Of a DNA stretch of 64,000 nucleotides, positions 45,209 to 55,888 are shown one piece after another. A program made the position numbers and the translations under genes. Source of the DNA: Melampsora larici-populina 98AG31 (lineage: Eukaryota; Basidiomycota; Pucciniomycetes; Pucciniales; Melampsoraceae); assembly GCF_000204055.1 (NCBI RefSeq), contig NW_006768776.1, positions 208,105 through 272,104 of the forward strand, in the 5' to 3' direction. The notes beneath the pieces are model-generated. The model ran no database searches, was not told the origin of the DNA, and saw only the letters and a list, made by a program, of their open reading frames with translations. Numbering within the stretch: position 1 is the stretch's first letter; every line of letters starts with the position of its first letter.

Positions 45209-47448
45209 ATGGTATCAGGAAGATTTTTCCCTAAACCCAAACCAACAGGTGACGTAACCCAGTCTCAGAACACTCCCTCAGGATCTTGAAAGCGCCGTCA
45301 CCGTGAGGAAGAACAACAGTCTAAATCACAGTCACCTCGCCGGTCACCTCGCCGGTCACCTCGCCGGTCACCTCGCCGCCATTCCAGCTCTCAAGGTTGC
45401 AAGAATCGACCAGGGTCCGGTAAAAAAACCGACATGACCAGCAATGCACGTTACCCCAAGCGCCGAGCATTGAGCCCTCGAGAATCTCGAGAATCCAACC
45501 ACTCAAGTCCAATCTCTGGACACAACATCACTGGGGCTCCTGCTTCTGAAGCTTCCCCCTCTGCTGCTGGTGCGACTGCACTCTTCACGCCTGAAGATTT
45601 AGATCAGTTTCGCCTCAATCCCACTGACGATTTGGGTCAGTTTCTCTCAATCTCCTTCCTCAAACAATTGACTTTAATCGACTTACATCTTGCAACCTTA
45701 GAACCTGACCGTGACCCTAGCAGCCAGGAAGAATATCGACCACAAAAGAGCCAAACTTCCGAATCAGCTTCACACCAAGCACCCCTTGATACCTTGAGCA
45801 TGAACACTCACATGACAGGATCAAGACTACAGACGTTCAATCGATTGGCCAGTCGCGCCGACCTGGATGACCACCATCAAGCTATTGGTCGAAGAGTGTT
45901 CAGTGTAAGTGGTGGTTCTATATCTGGTGCGGGATTTAAGTGTCTTCTAACTAACTGACCGTTTCAAAAACTTGTTGTGTAGGCGGTACCTGAAGACCAC
46001 CTGATGGCCCTGATGTTAACGGTCTTAGCAGGCCGTCAACACATGACAGCCATACACGAGGATTTATCCCGTCAGATCCTTGAAGTTTGGGATTTTGCAG
46101 AAAAGGGAGTGAGCACGACTACGACAAACACTCCGTGGCTCACAAAAGAGCAAGGATTGGAGCTGCGTGTAAGTTGCCTATATTAAATTTCCTGATGTAG
46201 CCTCACCTCATACTAACCTAACACAACCAGAGTTGTATCCGTCAAATGGCGCACTTGCAAATTGGGCGAGGCGACCTCCAGTCTTATACCGCAATCAAGA
46301 ACAGGAACGGTCCTCCTGGGAAGCTTCCCTTGTCGTTCTTTGCCACCGTGATTGTAAGTATAAGCACCTTCTTTTTTGATCATTCTCATCACAAATTTCT
46401 CAATCATTGACACTTCTATTTAATGACGCTTCCCGTGTATTTGGATTTTCAGGATGCGATCCTCACTACTCCAGCAGAATGGAAAAAAAGGTTACTTCCG
46501 CCTGGATTTGGGAAGAATCCTAATCCAAAGTATTTGAAAGCTTTTCACACTTTGGTCAACACCGTCTGTAAAGACATTCGAAAAGAGTTTGAAACTAATG
46601 TAAGTACTTCAAAAGTCCCAGCTAGACGTTATAATGAGTATGAATCCATTTCTTTTCGCCCAGGTTATTGAAAACATCCAGCTACCGGGCCGAATCACCA
46701 GTGTAGGTAATGAGAAGGTGCCAAAATTAAGAGAGGTTATAGTCAAGGTGGGTCACTTTTTGTACATGCTTTACTTTAACGGGTACCGTTCTTATATATA
46801 TATATCTGACTCTCACCCAAAAAGATTCATGAGAAGCATGCTGGGTCTGTGGGAGGTCGTGTCCAAGTACGTGAAGACATTTTGAAACAGATCGAACATT
46901 TACAAGAGGCTCGCATTGCATATCTGGTGAGTTAAAAACAATCAAATCGGGCTATTGTTCAACTTGACTGATTGTCCACCCTTGTCCAGCGTTTGCAAGC
47001 TTGCTACTGGGGCTTAAACAAGGCCAAATATGGCTCTTGAACTTTTTGGTCAGTAGTTGATGATCAATTGGAATTGCTGCGAGCCCAGACCGTAAGATAT
47101 CGTTATGCGTCAGTATCATTTTGAACTTTCCTTGCCGCTTGTCCTTCAAGTATTACACTGACTGACTTATGAGTCCAACAGCTTTGCAATCTTGTGTCTC
47201 GAAATCGACTACAAAACCTTCACTGGTAAAAAACGTTTGAAGAACTCAAAGATATTACCAAATTTGAGTTACCCAGCGAGCGGGAAATCCGAGAGACACG
47301 GAAGGAGCTTGACAAGCAATATCCGGGACAACTAGCTGGTAATGAAGGAGATCATAAGGGAAATGACCTGGTAGAAAACCATGAGGATGAAGGAGATGAT
47401 CAGGAAAATGAGCCGGTCGAAGACGATGCCGATGAAGATGAAGCTTAG
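45209..47448 (+). pseudogene. companion gene of the two-gene transposon, function unknown
   Basis: Eight exons in a consistent phase-0 chain: 45209-45904, 45983-46168, 46231-46353, 46453-46599, 46664-46747, 46825-46926, 46990-47091 and 47182-47448, all GT-AG. Exon 1 encodes a basic SPRR repeat (45339-45378), then an acidic/Ser-rich linker. Later exons give LMALMLTVLAGRQHMTAIHE, IRQMAHLQIGRGDLQSYTA, KLPLSFFATVI, LNTVCKDIRKEFE-like helices, and an acidic tail. I remember similar proteins from Puccinia genomes but know no function. In-frame stops occur at 45287-45289 (TGA), 47038-47040 (TGA) and 47227-47229 (TAA). Its position inside the same TIRs as the transposase-like gene suggests a transposition accessory factor; that is inference. 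Confidence 0.65.
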
Positions 47449-47980
47449 ATCTGTGAAGGAGGCAGATTTTTTTTGGAATTTTCTCGAAATTTGTATTAAG
47501 CATTGTTATCATCTTCCTCGCTCATACCGTTTCATTTTTGCTCCTCCCCACTTGCATTTTATGTTTGCAGTTCATTAATGTAATTAGTCAAGCATTTTAT
47601 TCATTGGAAATCATTCATCTATTGATTTGAAATCATGCAAAGGTCCTCATGTGTTAAGTAAGCGTGCCAGACTGCCATTCAGTGCGCGCCAGTTTCGCGT
47701 CCTGAGGCTACGCTACAAACAGTTTGGCAACCAGGGTGTCCTTTGTGGTCAAACCAGACTTTTACACACGGTTTGAAAACCGAACGGGCCGAGACCGGTT
47801 CAAACCCGTTTCCGCTTGCGCAACAACAAACTGTTTCTCGACCGGTTCTGGGTCGCGGTTGGGAAACCGTTTTGGGGGGTTCGTGGTGTATATGTAACTA
47901 AAATGTATTTACTTCAACATGTTCCTGATAACTGGTTTTGAAAGTTTGTTTAAACAGTGCTTCATTGTATCAATTACATC

Positions 47981-48358
47981 TTAGTGTCTCATTTTGCAAA
48001 TAGTTGATGGGAAATTTAATCTAAAAATGTGCTTAGTAACAACTAGATAAGCCTGAACTGAGCAAAGAGAAATAACACAACTAGCATATGAAACATAATC
48101 ACACAGGTTCCTGACATTAGGAACAAAATGTTGACAGAATTTTTTACAGAACTTAGCAAAACTCCCAAATCCACTTTTATACTTTGCTAAAGATATCTTG
48201 GCCATAGTAGATTGATGGTCTTCTTTTGATAATTGCCTTAATTCTACAAAAGATATGTTCACAATAGCCAAAGTCTGTTTGGATTTAACCATGATGTCAT
48301 CATGTCCGTGTGATGTTCGCTCGTCAACGAGGGCACGCGAGTTGCCTTTGTGCCTCAA
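47981..48358 (-). pseudogene. tyrosine recombinase N-terminal core-binding domain
   Basis: The minus strand reads LAKYKSGFGSFAKFCKKFCQ, then NVRNLCDYVSYAS, then SVQAYLVVTKHIFRLNF, the helical SAM-like core-binding domain that precedes the catalytic domain in DIRS/Ngaro recombinases. The frame stops at 47981; weaker similarity (LSKPVIRNMLK) continues to about 47910, just before the DNA-transposon end at 47888. The catalytic part resumes at 25997, on the other side of the nest. Confidence 0.7.
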
Positions 48359-48549
48359 AGGCAGTCCACGTGCACTTGTCGTCGGGCGACTGCCACAAGG
48401 ACACGGTGTGTGGAACCGGAAGAGAAATTGTTAGATACTGAAAGATTTGCTTCAGAACCTCCAGAAGACAAATCAGAGTTGACATAGAAATAAGAAACCA
48501 ATGAAGCTCCAATTTGTATGCACAGAGACTCCAACTGAATCTTGTTAAA

Positions 48550-49417
48550 CCACTTTTTTGCCTAGACAAATTGTCAGCTGCAAAACTGAAATCCTTTGAA
48601 ATGTGCACAACCTTTACGTCAACACATGACTCAACCAGATGCAAAATGCAATAATGGAACAAAGGTCTCACAATCTTGTTGGGGCGGTGGGAATTAAATA
48701 AATCACAGAGTAATTGATTGTCTGAATAACCAAAACCCGTTTTGACCCTTCTTTAATGCCATAATCAATTGCACAAATTACACCTAATAATTCTGCTCAA
48801 TAGATATTGCAAGTCGGCGGAGGTAAAACCGAATATCTCCCTAAGCAAGGACCAGGTTCCCAAACACCTATTCCTGTCATACAAGTGTCGGTGAAAAATA
48901 CTCAGTTAGCATCTTGCAAAGACCACCTCATAGACTTGAGGAATCTAACTCCTTCAGCATTTTTAAAATAATTCAAAAGTCATCTTAAATCATTTTGATT
49001 CTCCTTGTTCAATGGTATCTGAAGATACTTCTTATACGTCCCCGCTATCTTTTTGTAAAGACTTTGAAGAGCACAGCGGCTCCAAGGCATAGAAATTCAA
49101 GCTCAAGATACAGTCCCAGGTAATTCTTGCAATTCTTTCAGAGTATTTTTTGGCTTCGATAAAAAACTTTTGATCAACTGAAATAATTTTGATTTCTTGT
49201 CTTCATGAAGAAACATAGTCATCTTTTCAGTATCTACCATGTGACCTATTATATTGATGACTGGCTCGTGAATATGTTTTGTCCAGACCCACAGAACACC
49301 AAGCAAATCGAATAGAGTCAACAATTTAGCTTGTGGGGTGGGAATAAAATGATTTTTAAAAGTAATAAAATCCTTCCTAGCACATACTCCCCACACATCA
49401 TCCATCATATCATTCAT
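48550..49417 (-). pseudogene. Ngaro-type reverse transcriptase end and RNase H
   Basis: The minus strand encodes KLLTLFDLLGVLWVWTKHIH, INIIGHMVDTEKMTMFLHED and LIKSFLSKPKNTLKELQELP (RT thumb/connection). It continues as YKKIAGTYKKYLQIPLN, FFTDTCMTGIGVWEPGP and AELLGVICAIDYGI, and ends HISKDFSFAADNLSRQ, the RNase H region of DIRS-type elements. Several stops and frameshifts interrupt it. The RT palm with the YxDD box is missing from the recognisable part. Confidence 0.7.
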
Positions 49418-49539
49418 TCTCTAGATGCCAAATACAAACTTGACAATCCACAAGACCAGGGAAAAAAACCCACACCAAATATGAGGAGATGCTCAAGAAC
49501 CAAATGTGAGATTATAATCTACTCTCTTCTTGTTGTTAA

Positions 49540-50424
49540 TCCTCATAATTTGGCAAAGTTGGTATTGAAGGTGAAGAGGAATCGTTTGAAATGTAAGTTG
49601 ATGAATTTGCCTTCCAATAATTCTTTTGGTAAGGTTTTAGGAAAATCGGATGGTCTGACAGTTCTGTTGAAACCTTTGACCACCAGAGACAGGTTTGAAG
49701 TGTATCCTTTCTTGGAATTTGCAAAACAGAGTGTAAGAGGCTTCAGAATTTGGACCTGATTCGGCTCTAGAGTACCAATCAAACCTCTTTGATTTCTTGG
49801 CATCGCTAGCATCTTTGTAATCAGAAGAAATTGAGCTATTGTCGGAGTCCACATCTGTCTTGTGATGTTTTGAGTGTCTACCACTCTTCTTTTTCTGAAT
49901 TGGAGAAGTAGATTTACCTCTGTCTTTATCATTTTTGGCTTCCAGCAAATTCCTTGCTTTTTGTGCCATGTCAATTTTGGCTTGAGTAAGAATATGTACT
50001 CTAGGAGACGGTCAATTAGAGGAATGATGACTCGATTGACCTTTCCCAGCTGGATTCTTCCCTTTATACAGAACAATGTCGTCTTGAAACATTACACTAG
50101 TCAACAGATCAAAGACAAATACAGGGTCTTCATCTGATAAGACACGACCGGTAGGTGTTGATCCCTCATTGTGGTGGATAGGACGGTTGTTGTCTTTGTT
50201 GCTTTTGATGAGATCGGAAGCAAATTTAGACCATTGTCTATACCAATTTGGGGTGTTGAAAGGAACGATCTCAGAGAATAATGATTGGACCTCTGCCATG
50301 GATTTGGCGTTGGAACCTCCTCCTGATTCATATTGAGTGGAAAGGGACACCAACTTATTGGCCACAACTTTTGCAGCTTCATAATCATATGACTCCTCAC
50401 TCTGACTGATTTGTGATTTAACAA
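49540..50424 (-). pseudogene. Ngaro-type gag remnant
   Basis: Minus-strand fragments in two frames: VVANKLVSLSTQYESGGG, AEVQSLFSEIVPFNTPNWYR, FVFDLLTSVMFQDDIVLYKG, then a Lys/Ser/Asp-rich segment KARNLLEAKNDKDRGKS and KSKRFDWYSRAESGPN. It lies directly after repeat A1 and before the RT, where gag belongs. A splice or frameshift separates the fragments near 50010. Assigned by position and context rather than by a named domain. Confidence 0.5.
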
Positions 50425-50491
50425 AAAACAGTTTTTACAAGAAATAGGATGATTTTATGTAACCTTTGTAGAAATGATCAAAGTTTTATCC

Positions 50492-50730
50492 AAATTTTCT
50501 TAAATGAAATAGCTAAGAATCAATGATATGAGCTGATAGTTCAAAGATGAAAACTTTGACAAAAGATACCACAATGGGAAGAGTTGGAAAAGAACATGGT
50601 CAATGGCTATGATGTCATAGCTAAAGCAACCAGAAGTATAGAGGGAAGTCCAACCCGTTAGTTTGACAAGACATATGTAATGACCCAACTCTCCCATTCC
50701 ACTCTGTTAATAACAGGTTACCAACAACAA
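50492..50730 (-). repeat. split direct repeat A1 (~239 bp), 5' end of the Ngaro-type element
   Basis: Matches A2 at 22282-22519 over its full length, in the same orientation and 28 kb apart. It ends CCAACAACAA at 50730, which should be the element's 5' terminus. Confidence 0.85.
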
Positions 50731-50829
50731 TTCATTTCAGTCCCACCTCAAAGCAATCAAGATCATGGAATTCAAGCCCATGAGATTGTTCCACAGATAT
50801 TTGAGTTTGCAGCCCAACAGATTGGTATT

Positions 50830-52441
50830 TTAATCTGTTGTAGCTAATACTTTTATGTTGAACGGTTTAGATATTTCTTCCAGTTCCTCCCTGTGTAACC
50901 AATGTCCATCTGCATAAATGTGTGCACAGCTAACATCATAAACCAAGAGCAGAGGCCAAGTACATTGAGATAAGTGAGTTTTTGTTGAATCCCCCTGATG
51001 ACCAAATATTGCATGAAACAACTCAAGAAATTCTATACCTTCACAATTTTCAAGGCTACCAAAAGGATCAATGGCTTCATCATGAGATACACTGAGGTAT
51101 TTGAGAGGCAGGCAAATCACAGGTTTGTATGTGATCTGGCCTTGAGGTTGTTGAGTTGGTGAAGGTCTGTTTTGAGTTTAGTGAGAAAGTGGGTGCCACC
51201 ACTGAGTAATTTGTATGCCAATTCAGGTGTCATTTCCACACAACATCTGTGTAGGATTTGTGAGAGGTTTGAGCCAAGAATTCAAGGACCATGTTTGATC
51301 CTTGCATGCAACTGATGCACTCCAGATTAAGTTTCCAAAGCTTCTGAAGCTGGGCTAGGTTCCATGCCAAGGATTCTTCTATAGATCCTTTATGAACAAA
51401 TTTAAAGCTAGACAGTTCCAAAGAAACAAGTCATGGCCATTTTCTGATGATCGCAATATAAAGTCACCCAAAATACCTTTGTTTCCACATTCCTTTAAAT
51501 CGAGATTCTGGAAATGAGGCAGAATCTGAAGTGGGCTTTTCAAGCTGGCTGTAAGACCAGGCAACCATTCAGATTTAGGTCCATTTTGTGGGAGATACAC
51601 ATACAACTCTGGAGACAGGTAGATTTTGAAGATATTGACAGTGTTCAAAAGGCCAGTTCCGTATCTAAGGTTGCCACCATCAATTCTTGATGTATCATCT
51701 TAGATATCCTTTTTTCTTTCTGAAAACCAATCAACATTGTGATGAAAACAAGTCTCTTCTGATCCAGTTTGAGCACATTTTACTAAGCTTGTGTGTTGCA
51801 AAAATAAATAGTCTGTCCAAAGTGAATGGGAGCAGGCCAAGAGGTTGGGAATCCAAGTTTCTGATAGGGCTGATAAAATTGAATGAGAACACTCAACTTT
51901 CAATCTTGATCAGAGCTGGAGTTCAAGTAGAAACATACCTTCCATAAGCTATAGAGGAAGACAAAGCCTGAAAATTTGTCACTAACCACAGCAAGAGTTT
52001 GAAAGGCCTTGTGAATTGGTGAACCTTTGTGACCTGGGTATGCTTCAATTTTCAGACAAATGACTTGGTACAATTGATGATACACTGAGCCAAAGAACTT
52101 GGTTGGAATTATCCTGCCAAGAATTGAAAGGCATCTCCAGCAGATTCATTGATGATAAATTCCTGTTGGAGTTCTTTGTCAATTGATCAAAATATAAGAC
52201 CATATACGGCTTGGTTGAGTTAGGGTTGTGCTTGTAGTCTTGTTGGAAGTAGACAGATGAACCTGTCAGATTTCTTAGCATAACTTTTAGCTGTCTTTCC
52301 CATAGACAGAAGTTGTTGCCAGTCTTGTTTAACTGGGGGATACACTTTGCAAGATCTTGACGCTTGCATATAAACTGCAGGTTGCAATAATTCATGAAAG
52401 TGACTTGGACTCAGGGACGCTATAGGCGGATAGATAATCAC
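50830..52441 (-). pseudogene. F-box/LRR family pseudogene (copy D)
   Basis: The order of family segments is retained but broken by several frameshifts. The Gag-like part (52395-52045: DLAKCIPQLNKTGNNFCLWE, QLKVMLRNLTGSS) shifts frame near 52200. The F-box part is shortened. LRR fragments follow at 51648-51379 (NTVNIFKIY, LQILPHFQNLDL), 51421-51230 (ESLAWNLAQLQKLWKLNLE) and 51120-50830 (FGSLENCEGIEFLEL, EISKPFNIKVLATTD). It is not translatable as a whole. It lies head-to-tail just downstream of copy E. Confidence 0.75.
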
Positions 52442-52720
52442 TTAATGATATTTCAAATGTTCAATTGATTTGAGGACTTCCTAACAGTAGCTCTTACACT
52501 AAAAATGTTCTATTTAGTGAGCATCAGCAAGAAAAAGAAATGCATTGCAACTGATTGAAGCTGTGAACAATCTCAGCCAGAGCCATTCATCTACCTCGAG
52601 AATATAACATATCTTGCCATTAAGACAAAGTAGATCGTTGACAAATAGAAGGATCTTGAACAAAAGATGTCCACCCGTCATGTTTCTTGGCACAAATTTG
52701 TGGTTCCAGCTACATAGATA

Positions 52721-54465
52721 TCACTTTTGACGATGTTGCCACAGCACTTCAATGTTGAACGCTTTGAATCGTTCTTCCGTTTCTTCCGCAGTTATTGGGT
52801 GTAAATAGCCATCAAGAAAGGTTGAGTAAAAAAAATCCAAAACAGATAGCTTAGGCCAAGTATGTTGAGATATGAGGTTTTTCATTGAGTCCCATTGAGG
52901 TTCATAAATATCACCATTATATTTGAGGACTTCTATACTTTTACAGTTTTCAAAGCTTACAAGTAGATCAAGGGCTTCATAGTGATCCACACGGAGGTGT
53001 TTAAGAGACGGGAGATCAAAGCGAACGTTCACAGCTTCTCCACTGCCGTCGTTGACCTGGATGTGAAGTTTAGTAAGAAACGGGTTGTTACCGCTGATCA
53101 AATTGTGTGCCATGTGAGGCGTCATCCCAGTACAACAGACCAGTTCAAGGGTTGTGAGTTGTTTGGGCCAAGACTTTGAGGTCCATGTTTGATCCTCGCA
53201 CGTGGTGTGGTGAAAAGCTAGTTTGCGAAGCTTCTGAAGCTGAGCCAGATTCCATCCCAATGATTCTTCTTCAGATGGCTTTCGAACAAATGTAAAGCTG
53301 GACAGCTCTAAAGAAAGGAGTGATGGTGTTTCTTTGATTATATCAATTACAAAGTCGCCTGAAAGACCTCTGAATCCATAGTCCGCTAGTTTTAAATGTC
53401 GGAGTTGTGGGAGAAGCCGAAGTGGGGTCAGCAAGCGGACTGTAAGACCAGAGGACCATTCACGAGGTCCGGCCGGTGGAAGATACATTGCTACCGACTC
53501 TATAGAAGGGCAGACTTTGAAGATCTTCGTAATGTTCAACAGCCCAATTCCGTATCTCAAATCTTGGCCCGTGATTTTGATGTATGATGATGTATTATCA
53601 TAAAGACTCCTTTCGCTTTCTGAAAACCGATCAAAGTTCGGATGTCTACCGATGTCTTCCAATGTAAATTGCGCAGATTTAACTAATGTCATGTGTTTCA
53701 AGAGTAAATCGTCCGTCCAAAGTGACAGAGGAGCAGGCAACGAGGTTGGAAACGAGATTTTCTGATAAGGTTGATAAACTTGAATGAGCGCACTCAGCTT
53801 TTGATCTTGATCAAAGCGCATTTATACAAGCAAAACAATCATACCTGCCATAACTTAGGAAGACAAAGCCTGTGAAACTTTCGATTGACCACGGCAAGGT
53901 TTTGAAAAGTAGTGAGAACCGGAGCGCCGTGGTGACCCAGGTAAACTTCAAATTTCAGACCTGGCTTTGGGGTTCGGGTTCTACGCTCCACCTTTCTTTC
54001 CTTGATACATTCATACTCTTCAAAAGATTGATGGTGAACCATATTCACAATATTGTCTAAGATTTCTTCCGGAAAATCTGCACGATTGATGAGACATCGA
54101 GCCGAAGATTTTGATTGGAATCGATCTGCCAAGAGTTGAAAGGCGTCTCCAGCAGACCCATCAACGATAAAGTCCTGTTGGAGTGCTTCGTCAAGCGACC
54201 AAAATATAAGACTAAAAACTGCTTCGTTCAACTTTGGATCGTGCTGGTTTAGATCTTGTTGGAAGTAGCCAGATGTCCCAGTTAGATTTCGTAGCATAAC
54301 CTTTAATTGTCGTTCCCATAGGCTGAAATTGTCGCCAGTCTCCTTCAACTGGGGGATACGCTTTGCAAGATCTTGAAGTTTGCATATGTAGTCCGGGCTA
54401 GAATACATCTCATTTCCGACGCCAGTTTTGTGATGTTGGGACAAAGCTGGATTGATAAGGCTCAT
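52721..54465 (-). CDS. F-box/LRR family protein with N-terminal Gag-like domain (copy E)
   Basis: Exons 54465-53845 and 53761-52721, about 553 aa. The 83-bp intron has donor GTATGATT after CLPKLWQ and acceptor CTTATCAG before KISFPTSLPAPLSLW. The start MSLINPALSQHH is chosen over an upstream in-frame ATG at 54582 because its context and position match copy C. Gag-like domain about 20-130 (LKETGDNFSLWERQLKVMLR, WSLDEALQQDFIVDGSAGDAF). F-box about 137-207 (FPEEILDNIVNMVHHQ ... LAVVNRKFHRLCLPKLWQ). LRRs to the end (LRHLKLADYGF, LSLELSSFTF, LRKLAFHHTTC, LTTLELVCCTG). It is closest to copy C, within a duplicated block of about 2.4 kb that includes the 5' flank. Conserved upstream block at 54635-54659. 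Confidence 0.8.
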
Positions 54466-54659
54466 TTTCACGATTGGATATGCGATGATCGTGAGACAAA
54501 GATGGGTTTGATATGTCGAACACAAAAATGAGATATGTAAACTAGTCAAATCAGAATTTCCAAGCACCAGGCTCAGTGCCAAAGGTTCACTTGAAATAAT
54601 CGAAAAGAGTTGATGCAGTCTTTACGCCCTTGAACCCGACCCCGGTTGTGTGCGCGGAC

Positions 54660-55438
54660 CAACAAGATACTGAGAAGAGCAAGATTTCTGCTTCAGTCTG
54701 CGTTCAAGAGTCACCTCAAGGCTGTGTTGCACTTCAAGAATTACTTTGAAGGGCTATTTTGTTCATCGTGATGTGTACTATTTTACTATTCCTTCCGAAT
54801 ATACCCATTCCAATGACTCTTACGAGTAATTAGCCAAAAGTCATGATTGCCATTTTTTTATCTTATTCAACAATGTCGCTTGTTGTTTGCACCATTCAAG
54901 GATATAACAAGTCTCAAGTTCGACTCACAGAAATGACCAGTTTCCCTTTGTTCGATGCAATGCTATCAGATGAACGCTGAAATTGTTCTACAACCTTCAA
55001 AAGCTGTGTGAACGAGATCTTTTTTTCCAAGATTGAGGCTTTCGTGATTTTGATGATGATTGCGCAAGTTGATCATCATACAAAAAAATCATGACAAATA
55101 ATTTATACCCAGTCAACTTTAGAGGGGAATAAAACAAAGTTCAGTAGGTGAAATAAATAAGTAAATGAGATATTGGTGGGAATGAACGCCATAAGAGTCA
55201 GTTTTTTTATGAATAATGTGTCAAGGATCATTGGTAGTGATCAAGTAGGTCGAGATCTCAAAACAGATCTTCCTTGTAGCTTCCTCGAAAATTGTGGCAA
55301 GTTAAGAATCAATTGTTTTATTAGTGGTATGAAACTAAATGACAAGTCAGTGATGAAGATATCAAGAGTAACAAAAGGGGATATATGGGTTGAGAGTGAT
55401 GTGGGAGTATTTATGTGTAAAGAAGTGGATGTTCAATA
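54660..55438. other. intergenic, nothing assigned
   Basis: AT-rich spacer between the upstream region of copy E and a MITE. A short plus-strand open frame (55173-55439) has no recognisable motif. Confidence 0.4.
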
Positions 55439-55547
55439 AGGGGTTTCAAGTTACAATTTTTTATACGCTTTTTTAAAAAATCGGTCAAGTTTTATACGAC
55501 AGCGTAAAAGTTTAAACTTGACCGTTTGTAAAAAGCAAGCATGTTGG

Positions 55548-55680
55548 ATGATTATCGTCGTAAAAAGAATCAAAGCGGTGAACCTATCGTTCCAAGCTTT
55601 GGCGACATTCTCTTCGAAGACAATGACAAGATGGCCTTCTCGACCGATCTCATGTTTGATGAAGTGGGCGATACCATCAT
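55548..55680 (+). other. coding-like fragment inside the MITE
   Basis: About 44 codons starting MLDDYRRKKNQSG and containing PSFGDILFEDNDKMAF and FDEVGDTII. GC content and codon use stand out from the AT-rich arms on either side. It ends exactly at the TA where the inner MITE begins. It looks like an exon fragment captured by the element; the source gene is not recognised. Confidence 0.4.
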
Positions 55681-55682
55681 TA

Positions 55683-55888
55683 GGGGGTTTCAAGTTCGTT
55701 TGTTTTTTGCGTAAAATTTATAAATTCGGACAAGTTGTCCGTAAAAAAAAATCTCCGTAAAACCAACATATTTTTAATTTGGGACACCTAAAAAGGTGTC
55801 CCGCTTTAAAAATTTTACACATATTTTACAACAACGGGCAAGTTGTTGTGGCGTAAAAATACGTAAAAATCTGCAACTTGAAACCCCC
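55683..55888. mobile_element. second TA-inserting MITE nested in the first
   Basis: 206 bp with inverted ends GGGGGTTTCAAGTT / AACTTGAAACCCCC between TA dinucleotides (55681-55682, 55889-55890). Internal palindromes GGACAAGTTGTCC and GGGACACCT...AGGTGTCCC. Its ends are nearly the same as those of the host MITE, so one transposase may have moved both. Confidence 0.75.

Larger units (their letters stand above)
26369..47888 (+). mobile_element. two-gene DNA transposon with 11-13-bp perfect TIRs
   Basis: The left end TACACCACGAACC (26367-26379) and right end GGTTCGTGGTGTA (47878-47890) are perfect inverted repeats. If the outer TA is a target duplication, the element is 26369-47888. Subterminal regions on both sides carry repeated ACCGGTTC/AAACTGGTTC-type motifs. 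It holds two plus-strand intron-rich genes: a transposase-like gene (26880-44643) and a companion gene (45209-47448). Without the 13.7 kb of nested insertions it is about 7.8 kb. It interrupts the recombinase of the Ngaro-type element. The superfamily is not assigned; the CAC- ends recall CACTA-type elements but the target duplication does not settle it. Premature stops in both genes show it is no longer autonomous. Confidence 0.7.
21898..50730 (-). mobile_element. Ngaro/DIRS-type tyrosine-recombinase retroelement, heavily interrupted
   Basis: In minus-strand order: repeat A1 (50730-50492), gag (50424-49540), RT/RNase H (49417-48550), YR N-terminal domain (48358-47981), YR catalytic parts (25997-25602 and 24135-23771), B1 (23464-23366 plus 22540-22522), A2 (22519-22282), B2 (22012-21898). 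The A1-ORFs-B1-A2-B2 arrangement of split direct repeats is the hallmark of Ngaro-type DIRS elements. Removing the 21.5-kb DNA-transposon nest (26369-47888) and the MITE in B1 leaves about 6.5 kb, a normal size for this class. All coding parts carry stops or frameshifts, so the element is dead and is the oldest layer of the stack. The A2-B2 spacing of 269 bp is longer than expected and may hold another insertion. Confidence 0.75.

Noticed and set aside
45321..45512. Minus-strand repeat peptide (GEVT repeats) or CRISPR-like array at 45339-45378
   Set aside because: It is a 12-bp coding repeat for SPRR in the plus-strand companion gene, with no spacers; CRISPR arrays are not expected in a fungal genome.
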